A DNA stretch of 25,939 nt from Methanoregula sp. (GCA_023228295.1 JALOBP010000041.1:1-25939), one strand, 5' to 3'. Positions 13,545 to 22,580 are shown, counted from the first letter of the stretch. Numbers and translations are program-made. Notes: generated from the sequence alone by a model not told the origin.

Positions 13545-15343
13545 ATCCGAATGCCCGGAATGCTGTTCTCGTAGTCATCATCATCGCTATCCTTGCTGCT
13601 CTGGCACTCTCGTTCCCGACCCCCCTGCTCTATACACTCGAACAGGATTCTTTTGCCTCGCAATTTCATGAGAATGTTGACGCGCTCAAAATTCAGTCGC
13701 AGAACAGTACCACGGACGTCGCTCCCTTAATCCAGGACTTTATCGATTTTTCCGGTCCGGTCTCCCTGAATATCCGGATCCATGATATCGAACAGGCGCG
13801 GCGGGATCTTGAACGGTTCGACAGGAGCCATGGATCCATAAAAAACCTCATTATCAGACTGGACATGAACGAGAGCCAGATCCAGGAGATTGAAAAAAAT
13901 ACCGCATTACAAAAGGAGATATTAGAGTCCCTGATGAATACATCAGCAACACTTGACTCCCTCCAGATGATGGAGATCCAGTACCACAGCCAGAATAACC
14001 AGGATATGCTGACAACTATCCGATTGCAGGGGGATACGATCCGGAAAAAAGTGCGGGGTCTTGATGAACGCTACCGGAACGCTACGGAAAAGATCGTTGA
14101 ATCCGGTAAAAAATTCGGCCTTAACATAACACAATCGGAGGAGAGCCAGAAACAGGTAGAACAGATTGTCAGGGAAATCGAGCAGCCGAAAGCCGAGACA
14201 CAACTTGCCGTTGATACATCCCTCGTTCCCGGAGATGATCGAGTCTCCCTGTTCATCAGGCCGGATACCGGGAAATACCTGGACACCATCGAGTACATGG
14301 GAATTTCCCTGACCCTGAAAGGCAATACAACCCTTCGTGCTGAAGGAAAACCGATCACTCTCTACATGGATGACCAGCAGGTAAAAACGGTTGATACCGA
14401 TGCGTTCGGGTATTATACAACAAAAATCCCCATCGAACGGATCGCTGCCGGCACGCATACGGTTTATTCCCGGTCCACAACCTCCCGTTCGGTGAACCGG
14501 ACCCTGACGGTCAGCCAGGTTGATTCCGTAACCAACCTCACCATCAGTGCGCCGGACCGTGACGGTAATGTCAACTGTACCGGCTCCGTGATGGCAAATC
14601 AGCCGGTGAGATCGGCATCGGTCCAGCTGGTCTGGGACAAGACGCACATCACCATTACCAAGACCAATGCAGAGGGACTCTTTATGAAGGAGATCCGGCT
14701 ACCGGTTGGGAGACATACGGTAACTGCTGGTTTCACCGGAGACGGGCTGCCGATCAATCCTTCGGAGAGTGAACCGCAGGTTGTCGAGATCTCCCTTATT
14801 CAGAGTATTGAATCTGAAACCGGGGGCTTGACCATTTTTGTGGCGATTATTGTCGTGTTCTTCCTGTTTTTGGCAGCAGCAGCATTTTACCTGAACCGCA
14901 TGACCCGTAAAAAAATTCCACCGGCAGGAATCCCCGGGGATATAGTCGATTCCGCTGACGAAAATTCACCCTCGATTATGGATGGCATCACCCCGGATTA
15001 TCCGGCCCGGCCCGCGAATCCGGTAATGATCAGTGGCGAGACTCTCATAGAATTTTATACCCGCGTACTGAACGAACGGGGATTGAGTGCCGCTTCAAGG
15101 ATCGTATACGAACACCTGGCAGGAATACTAGCCCGCGATCTCGGCATAAAACGGCACCGGACGCTTACCGCACGGGAGATGTCCCGGAACTGCCGGGGGA
15201 AACCCTACTGCGGCGCATTCTCCCGGTTCACTGCAATCTATGAGCGGGTCCGGTATGGCGGGCGGGTCTCGGTCAGGGACCAGGCAATCTTTGAAGCAGC
15301 AATAGACTCTGCCGATGATCTCATGGAAGGTGAACATCATTAG
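13541..15343 (+). CDS. Membrane protein with coiled-coil, Ig-like repeats and C-terminal DUF4129
   Basis: The 600-residue protein has an N-terminal signal/anchor helix (8-27) and a long charged helical region (about 75-215), probably coiled coil. Two beta-sandwich segments lie at about 245-325 and 330-420, and a second membrane helix at 429-451. A cytoplasmic DUF4129 domain follows at about 500-595 (LIEFYTRVLNERGLSAASR, then RTLTAREMSRNC). DUF4129 proteins accompany MoxR and DUF58 proteins in many archaea and bacteria. The extracytoplasmic part with Ig-like folds could bind the client or envelope protein. It overlaps the preceding gene by four bases and the DUF4350 gene by about 29. The coiled-coil and Ig-like calls rest on sequence pattern, not on a search. 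Confidence 0.85.
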   Translation: MNPNARNAVLVVIIIAILAALALSFPTPLLYTLEQDSFASQFHENVDALKIQSQNSTTDVAPLIQDFIDFSGPVSLNIRIHDIEQARRDLERFDRSHGSIKNLIIRLDMNESQIQEIEKNTALQKEILESLMNTSATLDSLQMMEIQYHSQNNQDMLTTIRLQGDTIRKKVRGLDERYRNATEKIVESGKKFGLNITQSEESQKQVEQIVREIEQPKAETQLAVDTSLVPGDDRVSLFIRPDTGKYLDTIEYMGISLTLKGNTTLRAEGKPITLYMDDQQVKTVDTDAFGYYTTKIPIERIAAGTHTVYSRSTTSRSVNRTLTVSQVDSVTNLTISAPDRDGNVNCTGSVMANQPVRSASVQLVWDKTHITITKTNAEGLFMKEIRLPVGRHTVTAGFTGDGLPINPSESEPQVVEISLIQSIESETGGLTIFVAIIVVFFLFLAAAAFYLNRMTRKKIPPAGIPGDIVDSADENSPSIMDGITPDYPARPANPVMISGETLIEFYTRVLNERGLSAASRIVYEHLAGILARDLGIKRHRTLTAREMSRNCRGKPYCGAFSRFTAIYERVRYGGRVSVRDQAIFEAAIDSADDLMEGEHH

Positions 15344-16217
15344 AGCTGCAGGCTGGATTGCAGGAGCCGTACTTCTTGCAGCAGTATTCATTCTCATCAT
15401 GCACCTCTCACTCAACAACATGGAGTTCTCGCGCTCCAATACCGGCTGGAATGGCACGTCCTCGTTCTTCTCCGATCTCAACCGGCACCATTTCACAGAA
15501 ATCAATAATCCGGAAAATCTTGCCGGGCATCCCCGCAATACAACACTTCTCATCATTGCACCCCATCGTACCCCGACAAAAGAGGAACTTACGGCCTACA
15601 ATGAATTCCTTGAATCCGGAAACACGATCTTCCTTGCCGATGATTTTGGCACGGGAAACGAAATCCTATCAGGAATCGGCAGCAGGGTCTCCATACAACC
15701 AGGCAATATTTCCAGTATCGACCGGAGTTACAATGATCCCTATTCAGTCGTGGTTTACCGCACGGCACAAGAGAGCCCCTTCCCCCTGCCTGCGGACATG
15801 GTACTGGATCGTGCTGCCCCGCTTGAAGGGGGAACACCGCTCATGCTGACGTCCGTCATGAGCTGGTCCGATGCCAATGGCGACCGCAGGTTCAACTGGG
15901 GGGAGGATATGGGGACACTTCCGGTCATGGTCACGGATCCGAAAGGATCGGGACGGATCATTGTCCTCTCCGATCCCAGCATATTCATCAACAGCATGTA
16001 TTCCGGGACCGGCAATGACAATAACAGGTACGTTATCCATAACCTTGTTTCCGGAGACAGCCCGGTTCTTATCGATCAGATGAACTCCCGCACAGCGGAT
16101 GCTACCAGGTTTGGCGGAATTCTTCGTGAAGTCCGAAATGCAGTAAATATAGAAATTTTCATATTATGCCTGCTCATACTGGGCATAGCAGGAGCATGGA
16201 AAATGAGGATGATCTAG
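15315..16217 (+). CDS. DUF4350-domain membrane protein
   Basis: The 300-residue protein has an N-terminal membrane helix (about 9-30), an extracytoplasmic domain and a C-terminal helix (about 276-295) ending in a short basic tail. The domain core matches DUF4350: NTGWNGTSSFFSDLNRH, LLIIAPHRTPTKEELTAYNEFLESGNTIFLADDFG, and later GRIIVLSDPSIFIN. This is a Rossmann/GATase-like fold of unknown activity found with MoxR-DUF58-DUF4129 genes. The ATG at 15315 overlaps the previous gene by 29 bases; a GTG at 15333 is an alternative start. Its stop codon overlaps the GGTGA ribosome-binding site of moxR. Confidence 0.85.
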   Translation: MISWKVNIIRAAGWIAGAVLLAAVFILIMHLSLNNMEFSRSNTGWNGTSSFFSDLNRHHFTEINNPENLAGHPRNTTLLIIAPHRTPTKEELTAYNEFLESGNTIFLADDFGTGNEILSGIGSRVSIQPGNISSIDRSYNDPYSVVVYRTAQESPFPLPADMVLDRAAPLEGGTPLMLTSVMSWSDANGDRRFNWGEDMGTLPVMVTDPKGSGRIIVLSDPSIFINSMYSGTGNDNNRYVIHNLVSGDSPVLIDQMNSRTADATRFGGILREVRNAVNIEIFILCLLILGIAGAWKMRMI

Positions 16218-16225
16218 GTGACAGG

Positions 16226-17353
16226 ATGAGCGATCACGATCTGGAAAGAAAAATTGCCGATATGTCACGGCAGACCGCACGCGATGGAAAAACCGACATT
16301 TCCTACAGTCCCCGTGGAACGGCGATTCCCGTTGACAGTATTGGATCACAGAAAAAAGAAAGCTCCGAAATTCCAATGCTCTCCCCGCAGGACTTAAAAA
16401 AAGAGATTGCTGAAATTGCCCGGCTTGCTTCGGCAATCAATGAAAAACTGAATGAATTTGTTGTCGGCAACCAGGATATTATCGACCTGATCCTCATCGC
16501 CCTCCTCAACGAAGGCCATATCCTGATCGAAGGTGTCCCCGGCACGGCCAAAACAACCATTGCAAAAACCATTGCGCTTATCTCCGGCTGCGGGTTCAAC
16601 CGGATCCAGGGAGCAATCGATACCCAGCCAGCAGACATGCTGGGCATACGGATCTATGATCCGAACAAACGGGAATTCATCATGAGAAAGGGACCGGTCT
16701 TCACCAACATCCTTCTTGTCGATGAGATCAACCGTATCAACCCCAAGTCCCAGAGCGCATTCATCGAGGCGATGAGTGAACGGCAGGTCACTCTCGACGG
16801 CATTACGCTTCCCATGCAGTCCCCGTTTTTTGTTATTGCCACGCAGAACCCCCACGAGTTCGAGGGAACATTCCCGTTGATAGAGGTCCAGCGTGACCGT
16901 TTCATGTTCAACATCCGGTCCGATTACCTGGCGGCAGATGATGAACTCAATATCATAAAACGTGCACATGCCGGCCAGCTCAACTGGGACACGTACTCCC
17001 GGACACTCGATGCAATTCTCACCCCGCATGTCCTCAGACGGCATATCCAGGTTATCCGGCAGGTCTCCATCGAGGAACCCGTGCTGAAATATATTCGTGA
17101 CCTGGTTGTTGCTACAAGAACACACCCGGATATCGAGCTTGGCGGATCTTCCCGTGCCTCGCTTGCCCTTGTTGGCGGTAGCAAGGCAATGGCTGCCCTC
17201 AATAATCGCCATTTCGTAATCCCCGACGATGTCAAACAGATCGCCCGGGCCGCAATCTCCCATCGCCTTGTCCTCTCCCGTGATGCAGAGATCGAGGGAC
17301 TGACACGGAGCCAGGTCATGGATGAGATACTCACAAAAGTCGAGGTGCTCTGA
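16226..17353 (+). CDS. MoxR-family AAA+ ATPase
   Basis: This is a cytoplasmic AAA+ ATPase of the MoxR group, which act as chaperones in the maturation of metal- or cofactor-containing and VWA-domain protein complexes. The start at 16226 follows a perfect GGTGA five bases upstream, which fixes it against longer frames. The 375-residue protein has a Walker A GVPGTAKTT (103-111), Walker B LLVDEIN (163-169), sensor ATQNP (205-209) and the MoxR-typical region FEGTFPLIEVQRDRFMF. The first 65 or so residues are a hydrophilic, Asp/Arg/Ser-rich extension that the usual family (about 310-330 residues) lacks. It lies between DUF4350 and DUF58 genes, the classic arrangement. Confidence 0.95.
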   Translation: MSDHDLERKIADMSRQTARDGKTDISYSPRGTAIPVDSIGSQKKESSEIPMLSPQDLKKEIAEIARLASAINEKLNEFVVGNQDIIDLILIALLNEGHILIEGVPGTAKTTIAKTIALISGCGFNRIQGAIDTQPADMLGIRIYDPNKREFIMRKGPVFTNILLVDEINRINPKSQSAFIEAMSERQVTLDGITLPMQSPFFVIATQNPHEFEGTFPLIEVQRDRFMFNIRSDYLAADDELNIIKRAHAGQLNWDTYSRTLDAILTPHVLRRHIQVIRQVSIEEPVLKYIRDLVVATRTHPDIELGGSSRASLALVGGSKAMAALNNRHFVIPDDVKQIARAAISHRLVLSRDAEIEGLTRSQVMDEILTKVEVL

Positions 17354-17356
17354 GTT

Positions 17357-18670
17357 TTGCTGCCGCGACGGTGTACGCAGGGATTGTGCATTCTTGGCAT
17401 TCTCCTTCTTGCATGGGCGGTTATTCTTGACGATATGGCCGTTCTTTTTGCCGGGAGTACGCTTGTCGCCGTCATTGTCTGGCAGTATCTTCTTTTCGAT
17501 CACCAGCTGCGGGAAATTGTTGCATCGATTGAGGTCCGGCGGACATTGAGCCGGAACCCGGTCCGGAAAGGAACCTCGCTCCAGGTCTCGTCCGGCATTA
17601 CGTTCCGGGGTTCGCCCCGCATGCAGGTGGAGATGGCGGATCTTATCCCGGCAACCACGACTCTTGACGATGGCACGACAACTATAGCGGCACGACCGGG
17701 TCCAAAGCCCCGGACAATTGAATGCACGTACCGGATCATTCCTCTCATTCACGGGACCCATAATTTTTCCGGCATCTCGATAAATGTACGGAATCATTTT
17801 TTTGAAGAAACGATTCTGATGACCCGCCCCATGGACTGCGAACCGACCCTGACTGTGCTTCCCACGGGACTGTTCGCCGCACCGGTATCGGAACTGGCGG
17901 ACGGAACCCGTGACAACCGGAAAGCGAGCATATGGAGCGGCCTCGATATCCATTCCCTCCGGGAATTCCAGTCCGGCGATGACCTGCGCCACGCCGACTG
18001 GAAAATATCCGCCAAGTACGATAAGATATTCATCAGGAAATACACGGCACCGATGAGTTACCCCCCCCTGGTAATCGTTGATCTTCCTTTTGTTGGTGCA
18101 CCATTCCGGGAAAAAGAATTCGGCCGGATGATCTCGGAAGTCACCGGTCTTATACAGCAGAACATCCAGACATTCCAGTATGTCTCGGTCCTCATCATAT
18201 CAGGGCCCAATATCCTCCACCTTATCCGTGAAGAGAGGAACGGGGCACGCTGTATGGCAGAGATCCGGGAATGGATGCACCCGGCAGAACGCACCGTGCA
18301 TTTTTACCATATGCCGGATCGCTCTGACATACGGTCATATACCCGGAATTGCGAATCTGCGCTTGAGCAGGCAACCGATCCCGGCGTTTTGGCTTTTTAC
18401 GAATCCCTGCGGAACCGGTACCTTGCTGTGCTGCAATACCAGCGGAACCCGGCATTTTCCGGCCAGGTTGCACGTACACTTTCCCAGATCCTGACAACAG
18501 AGGCATATTTCTTCTCGCTCGGGTACGGGGATATCAGCCATATCCGGCACGTGATCCGACCATTGAAAGCCCAGAAGATCAAGGTTCACCTCAGGATCAT
18601 CAGTACTGCACCTATGGCTGATATCGATCTTTTGGAGAATCTCAAAAAAACTGTTGGGGTGCGACCATGA
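17357..18670 (+). CDS. DUF58-domain (VWA-like) membrane protein
   Basis: The 437-residue protein starts at a TTG four bases after the moxR stop, with GAGGTG in the end of moxR as ribosome-binding site. One or two N-terminal membrane helices (about 9-47) precede a beta-rich segment. The DUF58 signature follows at 205-229 (FQSGDDLRHADWKISAKY, then IFIRKY). The C-terminal part resembles a von Willebrand A fold. DUF58 proteins are the regular partners of MoxR ATPases. Here it probably links the ATPase to the membrane components. Its stop overlaps the next gene's ATG. Confidence 0.92.
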   Translation: MLPRRCTQGLCILGILLLAWAVILDDMAVLFAGSTLVAVIVWQYLLFDHQLREIVASIEVRRTLSRNPVRKGTSLQVSSGITFRGSPRMQVEMADLIPATTTLDDGTTTIAARPGPKPRTIECTYRIIPLIHGTHNFSGISINVRNHFFEETILMTRPMDCEPTLTVLPTGLFAAPVSELADGTRDNRKASIWSGLDIHSLREFQSGDDLRHADWKISAKYDKIFIRKYTAPMSYPPLVIVDLPFVGAPFREKEFGRMISEVTGLIQQNIQTFQYVSVLIISGPNILHLIREERNGARCMAEIREWMHPAERTVHFYHMPDRSDIRSYTRNCESALEQATDPGVLAFYESLRNRYLAVLQYQRNPAFSGQVARTLSQILTTEAYFFSLGYGDISHIRHVIRPLKAQKIKVHLRIISTAPMADIDLLENLKKTVGVRP

Positions 18671-19134
18671 CATCACTCGCGCCGGAATACCGGTTTTTCA
18701 TTGCACTTGCTGCAGGGACCGTTCTCGCAACGGCCTTCCTTGCATCTCCGGTATGGTACCTCACGATTGTCCTGCTGGTCCCGGTCCTTGCGGTACTCGC
18801 ACTGGCCCGCACCAGACCCGACCGCGGGTTCTACCTTATGTGCAGCGGAATGCCGCTTGTCATTGCAAGTGCCGGCATGAATATCTGGGCGGGGTTGTTT
18901 GGTGCCTGCATACTCGCCGGCATGGTGGTGAGTGCTGCAGGATTTATTGAGTCCGGGGAAGACATGGTGATATTCGCATTATTCTGCAGTGGGTTGTTCC
19001 TTGTCGCGCTGCTCATCGAGTTGTCAAACCATGTTCTTTCCCCGCTCATTATAATCCTTGGTATAACCGGCCTGGTACTTGCAATCCATTCAGTTCACAA
19101 TTACCAGTTCAGGAAACACTATTCCGGGGGCTGA
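18667..19134 (+). CDS. Polytopic membrane protein of unknown function
   Basis: The 155-residue protein has five or six predicted membrane helices that fill almost the whole chain, with short loops and a basic C-terminal tail (HNYQFRKHYSGG). I recognise no family. Its ATG overlaps the DUF58 stop (ATGA), so it belongs to the operon and is translated with it. It may form the membrane core of the complex. Confidence 0.75.
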   Translation: MTSLAPEYRFFIALAAGTVLATAFLASPVWYLTIVLLVPVLAVLALARTRPDRGFYLMCSGMPLVIASAGMNIWAGLFGACILAGMVVSAAGFIESGEDMVIFALFCSGLFLVALLIELSNHVLSPLIIILGITGLVLAIHSVHNYQFRKHYSGG

Positions 19135-19139
19135 TTGGT

Positions 19140-19916
19140 ATGAAGATTGATTCTGTAAATCCCAATTACCGTGCTGCGCTTGCCCTCATTGTCATGGCAT
19201 TCATCCTCGTTGCTACCGCAATCCTGACAAACCGGGGCGATTTTACGACCGCCGCACTGGTCATAGCCGGCCTGGTCTGTCTCATGACGGGCATCTTCTT
19301 TATGACAATCTCCGGAAGCGACCCGATCGATCTCAGGTACATGAGCCTCCTTCCGGTCCAGGGCAGCATCAACTTTGTCCGGATCTGTGCCGATATGGGG
19401 GTCCAGGGAAATGCCTGTTTTTTGCCAAAAGGCCGGGACGGGCGGGAGAGAACCATGCAGTTCCTGCCGGTCGCCGCATATACCGGGGCCCCGCTGTCCA
19501 TGGAATCATTTGTCAGCGATGCGGATGCAGCCGGAATTCTCGCAGAACCGACTTGCGCTCCCCTGTATGCTCTCCTTTTGAAAAAGGAACACCTGGCGAT
19601 ACCTTCAGATATGGCAGCACTTCACGGGCTCATCATGGAACTGGGCGTTGAGGTTCTCGATGTAACGCCACAAATCAGGTCCCTGGATGAAGGGGGAATT
19701 ATCACGATTACGATGGAAGACTACCAGCTTATTGACGGGTGCAGGGCAATGTATGCAGAATCCCCCCGGTGCTGCGTGGTTAATCCATGCCCGGTCTGCA
19801 GTCTCTATGCAACGGTTTTAGCAGAAGGGTTAGACAGAAATATCCAGCTCGAACAGTGTACCCCGGGCCAGAAACAAATGGCGGTAACGGCAGTCTTTTC
19901 GATATTGCCGGAGTGA
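19140..19916 (+). CDS. Membrane-anchored protein with a C-terminal cysteine cluster
   Basis: The 258-residue protein carries two N-terminal membrane helices (about 12-30 and 36-57) followed by a soluble domain, probably cytoplasmic. The domain contains PVQGSINFVRICADMG and, near its end, the cluster CCVVNPCPVCSLYATVLAEG, which holds two Cys pairs including a CPVC. That could bind a metal or act as a redox site. I know no characterised homologue. The gene starts six bases after the preceding stop and ends the operon; T5 runs follow. The occurrence of a CxxC protein next to a MoxR ATPase fits a role in cofactor or disulfide-dependent assembly, but this is inference. Confidence 0.75.
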   Translation: MKIDSVNPNYRAALALIVMAFILVATAILTNRGDFTTAALVIAGLVCLMTGIFFMTISGSDPIDLRYMSLLPVQGSINFVRICADMGVQGNACFLPKGRDGRERTMQFLPVAAYTGAPLSMESFVSDADAAGILAEPTCAPLYALLLKKEHLAIPSDMAALHGLIMELGVEVLDVTPQIRSLDEGGIITITMEDYQLIDGCRAMYAESPRCCVVNPCPVCSLYATVLAEGLDRNIQLEQCTPGQKQMAVTAVFSILPE

Positions 19917-19946
19917 TTTTTGCCTCATGGAAATAGTGAGAGTGGA

Positions 19947-20016
19947 TAGTGACCCTTTTTGGGGCCATGTCCCCTCCCCACTGTGCCTTTTGCGTTTGCG
20001 ATGACTACGTATTACC
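19947..20016 (+). repeat. Dispersed structured element, copy D (degenerate)
   Basis: It begins AGTGACCC, has a GC-rich middle and ends GCGATGACTACGTATTACC, matching the block GCGATAACGACGTATTACC of copy A. The later blocks are not recognisable. It lies between convergent genes. Confidence 0.4.
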
Positions 20017-20069
20017 GGAATAATTAAACCATATTAACATAGTGATACTTTTTATCAGGGACATGGGAA

Positions 20070-20103
20070 CCAGCACATTGCCTATCAGGTAGGGGAGTGC
20101 TGG
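20070..20103. repeat. Stem-loop between convergent operons
   Basis: CCAGCAC (20070-20076) pairs with GTGCTGG (20097-20103), and within it CCTA (20081-20084) pairs with TAGG (20090-20093). It could end or protect either transcript. Confidence 0.4.
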
Positions 20104-20169
20104 CGCAAGACACGGAGATTCATATCATGGGCCAAAGAGGGGGAAACGTCCCGGTCCCAATCCGGCGGC

Positions 20170-21162
20170 TTATCCCGTTAATGACCGTACCGTGATCCAG
20201 AGATGGAGGTCGCGGTAACTTTCATTGATACGGTCCATGCCACGGACCCGGTCATCCGGGACGGTCTCATTGAAGAGGAGAAATTCCAGTCGGTTGACGT
20301 CCGTTGTTTCCGGGGCAAATGAGTACGGGGTGATGGCCGTCTCGTTGTGCGCAACCGGAACCGTGAACCGGTTAAGGAGGTTCATGGACACCAGCGTGCT
20401 CGTGTTGGTTGTTTCATTAAAGGTCATCTGTAAAAGATATGTCTCGACCGTATAGTTGACCTGACGGTATTCATGGTTCCCGATCCCGATGAAAAGGGAA
20501 CTGTTGACACCGGGGACAAGGCGTGCCGGGTAATCCGCAGCTTTTTGTTTTTCTCCGAGGATGAAAAATTCCGTAAATTTCTCGCCTTCCTTGGGAACCA
20601 CGATGACATAGACTGTTGTCCCGACCGCGGCAATGATGGCGATGAGAAGGATAAGGGATAGGATACGATCGGTGCGGGAACTATCATTTTTCGGAAAAAA
20701 CTCATCCTTAACTTCCTGCAGGATTTTCCGGAACGGGACGCTGAACTGTTCTTTTAAAGGAAGGCGGGCCCGGCGGTACTGGGCTGCAAAGCATAGGCCG
20801 ACTGTGAGAATGGCAAGGCAGGTTATGATGGGATCGAGCCGGATGCCCCACGGGGTATAATTCAGGGCAAGACCCGCCAGGGGGACAATGGCAATGGAGA
20901 GCCCAAACGAGAGAGCAACACGTTCAATTCCGTCAATATCTTCTGCTGCGGGAAACAGGGCAGCGATAAGGGCATACCCGGGAATGAACAGGACGATGGG
21001 CATGCCAAAGATTATCCGGAGGGCCGATTCGTTCAGTACCGGGAGGTAGATTGAGAATATGGCACAAAGAAGCCAGAGCTCGCAGGCAAGAAGATCGCGG
21101 GGAATTTTTCCGTTTGCAAATGCAGCAGCAAGTGTATCATACGGATGCTGCGCCGGCTCCAT
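20170..21162 (-). CDS. DUF1616-domain membrane protein
   Basis: The 330-residue protein has about five membrane helices in the first 190 residues and then an extracytoplasmic domain. The segment VVPKEGEKFTEFFILGEKQKA, followed by YPARLVPG, is the hallmark of DUF1616, an archaeal membrane family often found in surface-glycan and S-layer neighbourhoods. Its biochemical role is unknown. The outer domain has many Asn-X-Ser/Thr sequons (NSS, NYT, NET, NTS, NES), consistent with N-glycosylation. Start is supported by a TATA box at 21190-21198, which implies a short leader. It is convergent with the MoxR operon and divergent from the BMP-type lipoprotein gene. Confidence 0.88.
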   Translation of the reverse strand: MEPAQHPYDTLAAAFANGKIPRDLLACELWLLCAIFSIYLPVLNESALRIIFGMPIVLFIPGYALIAALFPAAEDIDGIERVALSFGLSIAIVPLAGLALNYTPWGIRLDPIITCLAILTVGLCFAAQYRRARLPLKEQFSVPFRKILQEVKDEFFPKNDSSRTDRILSLILLIAIIAAVGTTVYVIVVPKEGEKFTEFFILGEKQKAADYPARLVPGVNSSLFIGIGNHEYRQVNYTVETYLLQMTFNETTNTSTLVSMNLLNRFTVPVAHNETAITPYSFAPETTDVNRLEFLLFNETVPDDRVRGMDRINESYRDLHLWITVRSLTG

Positions 21163-21189
21163 AACGTATCGGTTATGTTCCTGATGTTT

Positions 21190-21198
21190 TTATTTATG
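21190..21198 (-). promoter_or_regulatory. TATA box for the DUF1616 gene
   Basis: CATAAATAAA on the minus strand lies about 30 nt before the ATG at 21162; initiation near 21168 is expected. Confidence 0.5.
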
Positions 21199-21352
21199 TC
21201 GAAAGATAAGCCCCGGGTTGTCCCTGGATTAGAGAGATACGATTGACAGAGCATTCATACCGGTGAAACGGCCCGTCGGGTTCCCCCCCGGGAGATCCGC
21301 ACTGAAGAAAAGCTCCTGCCATGTTACGGCGTATAAACAAAAATCATCCCCG

Positions 21353-21359
21353 TTAAATA
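21353..21359 (+). promoter_or_regulatory. TATA box for the BMP-type lipoprotein gene
   Basis: TTAAATA is centred 27 nt before the ATG at 21383 and would yield a leaderless mRNA. A second candidate, GTATAAACA (21331-21339), would give a leader of about 25 nt. Confidence 0.4.
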
Positions 21360-21382
21360 CCAATCGTTCCCAACCAGTACTC

Positions 21383-22405
21383 ATGAAGGCGGTACCTCTT
21401 ATTGCTCCTGTTACCCTCCTGGCACTGCTGCTCATCGTTTCCGGATGCACCCAGCCGTCATCCACAATCATTTCCCCTACTACTGTCCCGGTCGTGTATA
21501 TCGTGTATGCCTCAGAGAAAGGGGATCTCTCGTATACCGACGCCGCGTACACGGGACTCCGGGCTGCACAGGAAGAGATGGCATTTACCGTCCGTGAATT
21601 CACACTGCGCGATCATGAAACCATCCCGGGGCTTCTTAAAAATGCCCGTGATATGGAAAAACCCGGCCTTATCATTACGATAGGTTTCCAGTACACAAAT
21701 TTTACCCGCCAGCTCGCAGAGGCGCACCCGGACATCCGGATTCTCGCCATCGACCAGTCAGGAATCGGGACGGGCAATGTCAGCGCGTACGAGATAGTAT
21801 CCTATGGTGACAGTTACCTCTCCGGGGTTCTTGCGGCATCGGCCACGAAAACCGGGCGGGTCGGAATTATCATGGGAATGAAGACGGAACTGCTCGATAC
21901 CTTCCTGCGGGGTTATGCGGACGGGGTCCGTGCAGTCAATTCATCGATTACCGTCGACCATACATATGTGCAGCAAAATTCCCCGGCCGGGTTCACAGAC
22001 CCTGAAGAAGCAGGCCGGATCGCTGAAGGAATGTACCGCAACGGGACAGATGTGATCTACACCTGTGCCGGGATATCCAATATGGGGGCGTTCAATGCAG
22101 CAAACACAACCACCGGGCGGTATGTCATCGGAACGGATTCCGATCAGTCCCCGCTTGGCCCGGCATTCGTGCTCGGGTCAGCGATAAAACGGGTTGACCG
22201 CCTTGTATACACCGGCATCGCAGAACACCTCAATGGATCATTCAGCGGCGGGGAACGGGTTGCCGGGCTCAAAGAGGGTGCAACCGGGATTGTTTACAAC
22301 CCGGCTTTTGCATCGTATACCAAAACCGTCAGTGCATGGGAAGAACAGGCACAGGCCGGAGAAGAGAAGTATCTTGCCTCACGGAATCTACCAGGGCATA
22401 TATGA
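21383..22405 (+). CDS. BMP-family (PnrA/TmpC-like) substrate-binding lipoprotein
   Basis: This is a 340-residue exported lipoprotein, with hydrophobic signal, LLIVSGC lipobox and Cys22, then a Ser/Thr/Pro linker. The body is a type-1 periplasmic-binding fold of the Bmp/PnrA/Med family, which in bacteria binds nucleosides for ABC import. Matching segments are GDLSYTDAAYTGLRAAQEE, LIITIGFQYTNFTRQLAEAHPDI, RVGIIMGM, FLRGYADGVRAVN, and VIYTCAGISNMGAFNAA with YVIGTDSDQS. The ligand is unknown in archaea. No ATP-binding or permease gene lies nearby, so it may be a sensor or depend on a transporter elsewhere. A longer upstream frame is ignored because the signal peptide starts at 21383. Confidence 0.9.
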   Translation: MKAVPLIAPVTLLALLLIVSGCTQPSSTIISPTTVPVVYIVYASEKGDLSYTDAAYTGLRAAQEEMAFTVREFTLRDHETIPGLLKNARDMEKPGLIITIGFQYTNFTRQLAEAHPDIRILAIDQSGIGTGNVSAYEIVSYGDSYLSGVLAASATKTGRVGIIMGMKTELLDTFLRGYADGVRAVNSSITVDHTYVQQNSPAGFTDPEEAGRIAEGMYRNGTDVIYTCAGISNMGAFNAANTTTGRYVIGTDSDQSPLGPAFVLGSAIKRVDRLVYTGIAEHLNGSFSGGERVAGLKEGATGIVYNPAFASYTKTVSAWEEQAQAGEEKYLASRNLPGHI

Positions 22406-22574
22406 TCCTGAATACAATGAAAAATTTTCATCCTTATCTCATGAAGATTGATTCTGCCGGAGCAGGTTACATGGATATCATGGATCCATGGCACACATCC
22501 CGGTGATTCACCATCGTCATCCGGATGTTTTACCGGACAGATGATACTGAATCTTACGAGACCCGCGATAAAAC

Positions 22575-22580
22575 AAAAAA
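22575..22580 (-). terminator. Oligo-T terminator candidate
   Basis: A T6 run in the minus-strand transcript 12 nt after the Cache lipoprotein stop. Confidence 0.3.

Noticed and set aside
16394..17992. 532-codon minus-strand open frame opposite moxR and the DUF58 gene
   Set aside because: It is the antisense shadow of two well-identified genes; the peptide has no family features and no start signals.
22441..22506. Tiny plus-strand frame starting ATGAAGATTGATTCTG, the same 16 bases as the start of the gene at 19140
   Set aside because: The match ends after 16 bases, the 21-codon frame has no ribosome-binding site and no further similarity; probably coincidence.
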